Source: Spirochaetales bacterium (GTDB taxonomy: Bacteria; Spirochaetota; Spirochaetia; DTKZ01). From it: DNA of 19,959 bases. Made by a program: the position numbers and the translations under genes. The notes below the pieces were generated by a model. It was not told the DNA's origin. It searched no databases and worked only from the letters and a program-made list of their open reading frames with translations. The stretch is from the NCBI GenBank assembly GCA_031274005.1, contig JAISQU010000052.1:1-19959 (forward strand), in the 5' to 3' direction. Below, one piece after another: positions 14,885-19,959 of this stretch. The first letter of the stretch is position 1, and every line of letters begins with the position of its first letter.

Positions 14885-15898
14885 ATGAAAGGTTTCTATC
14901 GTATTTTGTGTATTACCATGATTGGAGCGGTTTTAGCTGGATGCGGTTCCGGATCGATTGCGTCCGCGCCGGCGGGAACAGCTTCCGCAGGCGCTGATGC
15001 AAAGGATTATCCGGGCAAAACAATTCAGTTTGTAATTGCCGCTAATCCTGGCGGCGGTACAGATAATACCGCTCGTATTGTTCAGAAATATCTGCCGCAA
15101 GTACTTGGCGGGAATATTGTCATTACCTACATTGAAGGCGGCGGAGGTACGGTCGGTAACCGCACTGTAAAAGAAGCGGTTCCTGATGGTTACACCCTGA
15201 GCTATTTCAACGAAGGAATTGTTAATAACCAGTTGGCGGGGATTGCTGATTTTGGTATGGATATTTACGATAACATCTTGATTCCCATCATTATTAACAC
15301 AAGTTTTCTTGTGTCGAATAAATTCAAAACCAACGAAGAAATGGTGAAATATGGTAAGGCCAACCCGGGAAAACTCCGTTTTGGTATTGAACTTGGTACC
15401 GGCAATGCCCAAGTCGCGGCAGCCTGGCTTATGCAGAATAGTATTGATGGAACACTTATTGATGTTGGTGCGGTGAATGGTCAGGTTGCGGCTCTTGCAG
15501 GCAATCATGTGGATTCTATTATGGTTCCGATAAATACGGTGAAGGATTATATATCTTCGGGGGAGTTTCATCTCCTCGCGATTCCTGCCAGAGATAGAAA
15601 TCAGGATTATCCTGATACCCCTACACTGATGGAACTGGGTGTCAATATCTACCTGTCTCGTTACTACTACATTGGTTTCCCAAAGGGAACCCCTCAGGCT
15701 ATAGCGGAAAAATTTGAAGCAGCGTTTAAGATTATAAATCAAAATTTCGATTATCTTGAGGATTTGAGGAAGATCAACGTAACGCCTGTTTTCATGACTT
15801 TGAGGGCATCCGCGCAGTATGTGGAGGAGACTACAGAGGTCATGCAGAAAAATAATCAATATGTCGTTGATTATGAGAAAAAATACGGCAAAATTTAA
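14885..15898 (+). CDS. TctC-type solute-binding lipoprotein, copy 2
   Basis: This is a second periplasmic receptor of the same transporter family, 337 residues from the ATG at 14885. That start gives a proper lipoprotein signal, MKGFYRILCITMIGAVLAGC, with Cys20 as the lipid site. The open frame reaches back to 14795, but there it would overlap copy 1 and bury the signal. GAGGCGG lies shortly upstream. The mature domain shares IQFVIAANPGGGTDNTA, the GGGGTVGNRTV loop and the NNQYVVDYEKKYGK tail with copy 1. Differences cluster in segments such as NTSFLVSNK versus NTQGFSSNK and IYLSRYYY versus IVLPSFYY, so the two may bind different ligands. It arose by tandem duplication. Confidence 0.92.
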   Translation: MKGFYRILCITMIGAVLAGCGSGSIASAPAGTASAGADAKDYPGKTIQFVIAANPGGGTDNTARIVQKYLPQVLGGNIVITYIEGGGGTVGNRTVKEAVPDGYTLSYFNEGIVNNQLAGIADFGMDIYDNILIPIIINTSFLVSNKFKTNEEMVKYGKANPGKLRFGIELGTGNAQVAAAWLMQNSIDGTLIDVGAVNGQVAALAGNHVDSIMVPINTVKDYISSGEFHLLAIPARDRNQDYPDTPTLMELGVNIYLSRYYYIGFPKGTPQAIAEKFEAAFKIINQNFDYLEDLRKINVTPVFMTLRASAQYVEETTEVMQKNNQYVVDYEKKYGKI

Positions 15899-15905
15899 GC
15901 GGCCA

Positions 15906-15963
15906 GCCATCCCCTTGCGCTGGCGGCATTTACGCAAAATGTCTTTGCCTGCGAGGGGATGCC
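15906..15963 (+). promoter_or_regulatory. Structured spacer between tctC and tctB
   Basis: GCCATCCCCTTGC (15906-15918) pairs with GCGAGGGGATGCC (15951-15963), with one mismatch and one G-U. Inside, CATTT and AAATG form a smaller stem. No T-run follows, so it is not a clear terminator. It fits an RNA-stability or processing element that lets the receptor genes be expressed above the membrane genes. Confidence 0.45.
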
Positions 15964-16009
15964 TGCATGGGCTTTTGATCTCCATGAAATATAGCGGGAG
16001 TAATTAAGT

Positions 16010-16507
16010 ATGATAAAAAAATATGGAGATATTATCTCATCGACAGTATTTCTTGTTTGTACTGTCATTTATTACTCAGCTACCTTTAAATTGAACACTG
16101 AAAACATAAGCGGGAATGCCCTTGTTCCTCGTCTGATTAGTTGTGTCATGGGAATCTGCTGCCTGTATATTCTCGTTACTTCGTGCGTAAAGCTCTGCAA
16201 AGAAAAGAAATTGCATGTTAATACGGCCGTTTCCGAAACAAAAGGGTCTCCGGCCAATAAGCTAAAAGTTATATTGACAATAATCTTCATATCTGTTTAT
16301 GCAGTTATTTTCCCGATATTCGGGTTTGTTATTTCAACTCCAATATATCTTACGACCCAGATTTATTTGCTTAGCCCAAAGGATAAACGGAAGATACTGC
16401 GGCCAATAATCCTGGCTCTTATATTTACCGGCTTTATTTATGTGATTTTTACCTATGTATTCTTTCTTTTGCTTCCAACGGGAAGCTTTTGGTATGGGAG
16501 GGGTTGA
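16010..16507 (+). CDS. tctB: TctB-type small membrane subunit
   Basis: This is the small membrane component of the tripartite tricarboxylate transporter, 165 residues with four predicted membrane segments (roughly residues 8-26, 38-60, 83-117 with a break, and 128-155). TctB proteins are poorly conserved; the call rests on size, four-helix topology and position between the TctC genes and TctA. The motif ALVPRLISCVMGICCL in the second helix region is typical of the family. GGGAG lies ahead of the ATG at normal distance. The gene ends just before the tctA start, and the tctA ribosome site lies within its last codons. Confidence 0.88.
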   Translation: MIKKYGDIISSTVFLVCTVIYYSATFKLNTENISGNALVPRLISCVMGICCLYILVTSCVKLCKEKKLHVNTAVSETKGSPANKLKVILTIIFISVYAVIFPIFGFVISTPIYLTTQIYLLSPKDKRKILRPIILALIFTGFIYVIFTYVFFLLLPTGSFWYGRG

Positions 16508-16514
16508 CCGCTTT

Positions 16515-18005
16515 ATGGAAAGTATTCTTGAAATTATTCCGGGAATTTTATCATTTTCGATACTCGGCTGGATACTCCTTGGTGTTGTACTGGGAATTAT
16601 CTTTGGAGGGACACCCGGCATCTCTACGTCGATGGGTATTGCGTTCATGCTGCCGTTAACTTTTACGCTGCCTCTTATCCCTTCTATTGCCCTGATTCTG
16701 GGTCTGTATGTCGGCGGTACATCAGGCGGCCTTATTACAGCCATTTTAATAAATATTCCGGGTACGACTGCCGCAATTGCGACCTGCTGGGATGGGCATC
16801 CCATGGCCCAGCGGGGAGAAGCGGGGAAAGCGTTAGGAATTGGAATTTTTTATTCTTTTTGCGGAGGTATCATAAGTTTCCTCCTTCTTATTACTCTTTC
16901 GCCTATCATTGCCAGATTTGCTTTAAAGTTCGGCGCGGTGGAATACTTTTCAATAAGTTTGTTTTCTTTGGCACTGATTTCAACCTTGTCAGGTAAATCG
17001 CTTGCCAAGGGCGTTGCGGCCGCCATGTTTGGTATGGCATTTACAACAGTTGGCGCGGCTCCGCTTGACGGGAATATGCGTTTTACCTTTGGCAGCCACG
17101 CATTGGAAGCGGGGTTTAAGATGCTGCCTGTTTTGGTTGGTACCTATGCAGTTTCGGAAGTTCTGAAAGTTGCTGAAAGAAACGCTCCGCTGCCACCCGC
17201 AACCAAATATAAAATGCGGGGCTTCGGTGTAAGCATGAAAGAATTCAGGGAGCAATTCATAAATATGATGCGTTCCGCGCTGATAGGAACCGGTATTGGA
17301 CTTCTGCCGGGTTTGGGGGCAAATATATCCAATATTTTATCCTACACTGTAGCAAAACAGCAATCCAGGTATCCTGAGAAATTCGGGACTGGCATTATTG
17401 ACGGAATTGTAGCTTCCGAAACGGCAAATAACGCTGTTACCGGCGGAGCCTTAATTCCACTGCTTACTGTTGGTATACCGGGCGATGCTATTACCGCAAT
17501 GCTGCTCAGCGCCATAATGGTGCAAGGTATAACTCCCGGACCGTTAATGTTCAAGAATCATATTGATATCGTTTATGCTGTATTTATTGCAATATTTATA
17601 GCAAACGCGCTTATGATTATTGTTGAATACTTCGGTTTGTCGCTGTTTTTGAAAATATTGCTTATTCCCAATTATATTCTGCTGCCTATTGTACTTGTTA
17701 TGTGTACCATTGGCGCGTACGCGACAAACAACAGGGTTTTTGATGTGTGGTCTATTATTGTTTTTGCCATCATTGGATATGGCATGCAGAAGTTTAAATA
17801 TCCAATTTCGCCTTTTGTTCTTGGTTACATATTGGGAAATCTTGTGGAAACAAATCTTCGTAGAGCTTTTATGGTAACACGCGGAAGTTTTGTTGCTTTT
17901 TTGGAAAGGCCTATTGCGGCTGTATTCTTTATCATAACAATTGTTTTTGTAGGTTTGATGGTACGGAGCCGCGGGAAAAATAAAAATATGGCATCGGAAG
18001 ACTGA
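16515..18005 (+). CDS. tctA: TctA-type large membrane permease subunit
   Basis: This is the main channel of the tripartite transporter, which moves the carboxylate across the inner membrane using an ion gradient. The product is 496 residues with about 10-12 hydrophobic segments. Family motifs are clear: GGTPGISTSMGIAFMLPLTF near the N-terminus, then GLYVGGTSGGLITAILINIP and ATCWDGHPMAQRGEAGKALG, and the symmetric second half with GLLPGLGANIS and GGALIPLLTVGIPGDAITA. I choose the ATG at 16515, which has GGGAGGGG 11 bases upstream and starts seven bases after the tctB stop. An in-frame ATG at 16455 would overlap tctB by 53 bases and lacks a ribosome site. Confidence 0.93.
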   Translation: MESILEIIPGILSFSILGWILLGVVLGIIFGGTPGISTSMGIAFMLPLTFTLPLIPSIALILGLYVGGTSGGLITAILINIPGTTAAIATCWDGHPMAQRGEAGKALGIGIFYSFCGGIISFLLLITLSPIIARFALKFGAVEYFSISLFSLALISTLSGKSLAKGVAAAMFGMAFTTVGAAPLDGNMRFTFGSHALEAGFKMLPVLVGTYAVSEVLKVAERNAPLPPATKYKMRGFGVSMKEFREQFINMMRSALIGTGIGLLPGLGANISNILSYTVAKQQSRYPEKFGTGIIDGIVASETANNAVTGGALIPLLTVGIPGDAITAMLLSAIMVQGITPGPLMFKNHIDIVYAVFIAIFIANALMIIVEYFGLSLFLKILLIPNYILLPIVLVMCTIGAYATNNRVFDVWSIIVFAIIGYGMQKFKYPISPFVLGYILGNLVETNLRRAFMVTRGSFVAFLERPIAAVFFIITIVFVGLMVRSRGKNKNMASED

Positions 18006-18030
18006 AAGTTTATATAAAGGAGGCGCAGAA

Positions 18031-19302
18031 TTGGGAGATACAATAGCGCAAAAAATCCTGGCTGATCATTGTGGAAAAGATCATGTTGTTCCGGGTGAGC
18101 TTGTCACGGCAAAGATTGATATGGCTTTTACCGGCGAACCCTCCGGCGCACTCGCAATCAAATATATGGTTGAGCGGGGTGTCAAAAAGGTGTTTGATCC
18201 GTCGCGTGTTTGCCTGCTGCCGGATCACAATACTCCAAGCAATAATATATCCACAGCGGCTAACTGCAAAGCCATGCGCGAATTCGCGAAAGATATGGGA
18301 ATTGCGCACTATTACGAAGTCGGCCGCATGGGCGTTGAACATATTTTTCTGCATGAAAAAGGACTGATTGTTCCCGGGGATCTGGCCGTAGGCGCGGATT
18401 CGCATACTACTACGCACGGCGCTCTGGGCGCTTTTGCTACCGGCGTAGGCAGCAGCGACTTCTTTGCGGCTATGGTTCTCGGTGAAGTTTGGCTCAAGGT
18501 TCCGGAAACAATGAAAGTTGTGTTAAAGGGAAAGCCTGAGGAATGGGTAACAGGAAAGGATGTCATTTTATATATTATTGGCAAACTCGGTTTGGAAGGC
18601 GGTATATATAAGGCAATGGAGTTCACCGGCGATGGAATAGCGCATCTTTCGATGGATAGCCGTTTCGCGCTGTGCAATATGGCTGTGGATTGCGGGGCGA
18701 AAACCGCGATATTCCCTGTAGATAAAATCGCGCTTGACTATATAAAAGCCAGGGCGGCGCGGCCGTATAAAATCTACGAAGCGGATATAGACGCCGGGTA
18801 TTGCGAAGTTCTCGAAATTGATCTGGATAAACTTGATATGCAGGTCTCCTACCCGCACAGCCCCGCTAACGTGCATCCGGTAAGCCGCGCCGTGAACGAG
18901 CCTAAAATAAAAATTGACGAGGTATTCATAGGTTCGTGTACCAATAGCCGGATGGAAGATATGCGTCTTGCGGCGCGAATACTTAAGGGTAGAAGTGTCC
19001 ACCCGGACGTAAAGTTAATCGTTATACCCGGAAGCCAGGACGTATTTATGCAGTCTTTCGATGAAGGATTGGTTAAAATCATTGTAGAGGCCGGAGGCGC
19101 TTTTTCAACGCCAAGCTGCGGACCCTGTGCGGGCTGTCACATGGGTGTTCTTGCGGCCGGAGAACGCTGTGTTTCCACGGGTAACAGGAATTTTCAGGGC
19201 CGTATGGGCCATATGGATAGTGAAATATTCTTGAGCGGCGCCCCTGTTGCGGCCGCATCTGCTGTCGCGGGATATTTAGCTTCTCCGCTGGAGGTCTTGT
19301 AA
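18031..19302 (+). CDS. Aconitase/isopropylmalate-dehydratase-type hydro-lyase, large subunit (LeuC-like)
   Basis: This is the catalytic large subunit of a two-subunit [4Fe-4S] hydro-lyase that isomerises or dehydrates a 2- or 3-hydroxy acid. The 423-residue length matches the short (archaeal/homoaconitase-type) LeuC group rather than the ~466-residue proteobacterial form. Cluster ligands are Cys303 in GSCTNSR and Cys363 and Cys366 in PSCGPCAGC. ADSHTTTHGALGAFATGVGS (residues 122-141) is the conserved substrate-binding region. The start is a TTG at 18031 with AAAGGAGG eight bases upstream; no ATG fits as well. It is coupled to the small subunit by a TAATG overlap. Operon context argues for a catabolic hydro-lyase rather than leucine synthesis, but leuCD cannot be excluded. 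Confidence 0.88.
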   Translation: MGDTIAQKILADHCGKDHVVPGELVTAKIDMAFTGEPSGALAIKYMVERGVKKVFDPSRVCLLPDHNTPSNNISTAANCKAMREFAKDMGIAHYYEVGRMGVEHIFLHEKGLIVPGDLAVGADSHTTTHGALGAFATGVGSSDFFAAMVLGEVWLKVPETMKVVLKGKPEEWVTGKDVILYIIGKLGLEGGIYKAMEFTGDGIAHLSMDSRFALCNMAVDCGAKTAIFPVDKIALDYIKARAARPYKIYEADIDAGYCEVLEIDLDKLDMQVSYPHSPANVHPVSRAVNEPKIKIDEVFIGSCTNSRMEDMRLAARILKGRSVHPDVKLIVIPGSQDVFMQSFDEGLVKIIVEAGGAFSTPSCGPCAGCHMGVLAAGERCVSTGNRNFQGRMGHMDSEIFLSGAPVAAASAVAGYLASPLEVL

Positions 19303-19838
19303 TGGATGCGAACAATAAATTCCATTTTCACGGTAATGCGATATTAACCAAGGATGATGTTGACACGGATGAAATAATTCCTGCCATACACACGGTTAAT
19401 TTGGATCCGAAATATTTGGCACAACATTGTCTGGAAGAGATTTATCCCGGTTTCTGTGAAAAGGTGAAGCCCGGCGATATCCTGATTGGCGGCAGAAACT
19501 TTGGCTGTGGAAGTTCCCGCGAGCAGGCTCCTATTGCGATAAAATATACCGGTATAAGCTGTGTAATTGCTGTGTCCTTTTCCCGGTTGTTTTACAGAAA
19601 TTGTATTAATCTTGCTTTCCCAATTATGGAATTACCCGAATGCGCTGACTTTCATAACGGCGACGAAATTGATGCCTCATATGAATCCGGACTCATCCGC
19701 AACATCACACAGGGAAAAGAATATAAAGTTCCTTCTGTTTCTGAGTTTGTTCTTGAAGTTTTCAAAATGGGCGGACTATTGGAATACGTAGAAAACAAAA
19801 AAGGGCGGCGGGAAATAGTACACAAGGCAGTTTTCTAA
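19302..19838 (+). CDS. Hydro-lyase small subunit (LeuD-like)
   Basis: This is the swivelling small subunit that completes the active site of the large subunit above. The 178-residue product has the family landmarks DVDTDEIIPA (residues 19-28) and GGRNFGCGSSREQAP, the loop that binds the substrate carboxylate. The specificity loop after DTDEIIPA reads IHTV; in the characterised archaeal enzymes I recall, this loop is YLRT in homoaconitase and YLVY-like in isopropylmalate isomerase. The substrate may therefore differ from both. The ATG overlaps the large-subunit stop by one base and GGAGG lies nearby (19289-19293). It appears to be the last gene of the operon. Confidence 0.88.
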   Translation: MDANNKFHFHGNAILTKDDVDTDEIIPAIHTVNLDPKYLAQHCLEEIYPGFCEKVKPGDILIGGRNFGCGSSREQAPIAIKYTGISCVIAVSFSRLFYRNCINLAFPIMELPECADFHNGDEIDASYESGLIRNITQGKEYKVPSVSEFVLEVFKMGGLLEYVENKKGRREIVHKAVF

Positions 19839-19959
19839 GAGCCTGTTTAATATCTTGCCCCTCCCCCGGGCGCGCAAGGGATTGAAGCGGAAATCCTTTT
19901 GGCGTAGCCAAAAGATTGGAGCGAAAAGCCGGCGTACAACCTGCCTAAAGGCAGGTTGC
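19839..19959. repeat. Repeat-rich intergenic DNA at right edge
   Basis: After the operon the sequence holds GCGCAAGGGATTGAAG (19872-19887), a near-copy of the motif at 7075-7090. Two hairpins follow: CTTTTGGC-GTA-GCCAAAAG (19896-19914) and AACCTGCC-TAAA-GGCAGGTT (19938-19957). No gene or clear terminator is visible. It looks like part of a dispersed non-coding repeat cut by the window end. Confidence 0.5.

Noticed and set aside
14933..15985. Minus-strand open frame (350 codons) opposite tctC copy 2
   Set aside because: A similar shadow appears opposite tctC copy 1, as expected for paralogous genes read backwards; composition is Ile/Arg/His-rich and implausible.
139..19847. 12-bp inverted match AACAGGCTCTTA (139-150) / TAAGAGCCTGTT (19836-19847) at the two window edges
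   Set aside because: Twelve-base inverted matches are expected several times by chance in 20 kb, and the right copy overlaps the LeuD-like stop codon, so it is not evidence of an island boundary or IS ends.

Overview
The window looks like chromosome from a spirochaete, most likely a Treponema relative. The main evidence is the flagellar block flgN-flgK-flgL-fliW-csrA, in the order I remember for treponemes; the genus is inference, since there is no rRNA or other phylogenetic marker here. All functional calls come from reading motifs by eye, without database searches.

Layout. Bases 1-425 hold no convincing gene, only a hairpin and a short CACGGAC-type inverted-repeat element (273-398). On the minus strand, a secreted trypsin-like serine protease (start 3269) is followed six bases later by a ZIP-family metal transporter (426-1247). 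A good -35/-10 promoter sits so close to the protease ATG that its mRNA is probably leaderless. The divergent spacer (3270-3675) has an 81-bp direct repeat in two copies, each running into a hairpin, and then a plus-strand promoter. That promoter serves a 63-residue zinc-ribbon protein and an Ste24-like M48 membrane metalloprotease. The lipoate genes lipB and lipA follow on the minus strand and converge on the M48 gene over a shared hairpin.

Between lipB and flgN (6670-7235) is a 295-bp element with perfect 15-bp terminal inverted repeats. It encloses a truncated GxxExxY-family reading frame, followed by GC-rich repeat DNA. The flagellar operon then encodes the hook-filament junction proteins (FlgK, FlgL), their chaperone (FlgN) and the FliW/CsrA post-transcriptional switch.

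The last 8 kb is a metabolic island with visibly more A/T-rich codon use than the flagellar block. A RpiR/SIS regulator (minus) is divergent from a six- or seven-gene plus-strand operon: a BKACE-type beta-keto acid cleavage enzyme, two tandem TctC solute-binding lipoproteins, TctB, TctA, and the large and small subunits of an aconitase/isopropylmalate-dehydratase-type hydro-lyase. The shared control region has a promoter in each direction, a long dyad overlapping the operon -35 box, and a terminator-like hairpin in the regulator's leader. The simplest reading is regulated uptake of a di- or tricarboxylate followed by hydration/dehydration and thio-ester-forming cleavage. The substrate is not identifiable from the sequence, and this cluster is the best candidate here for an undescribed pathway. 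The window ends in repeat-rich intergenic DNA.
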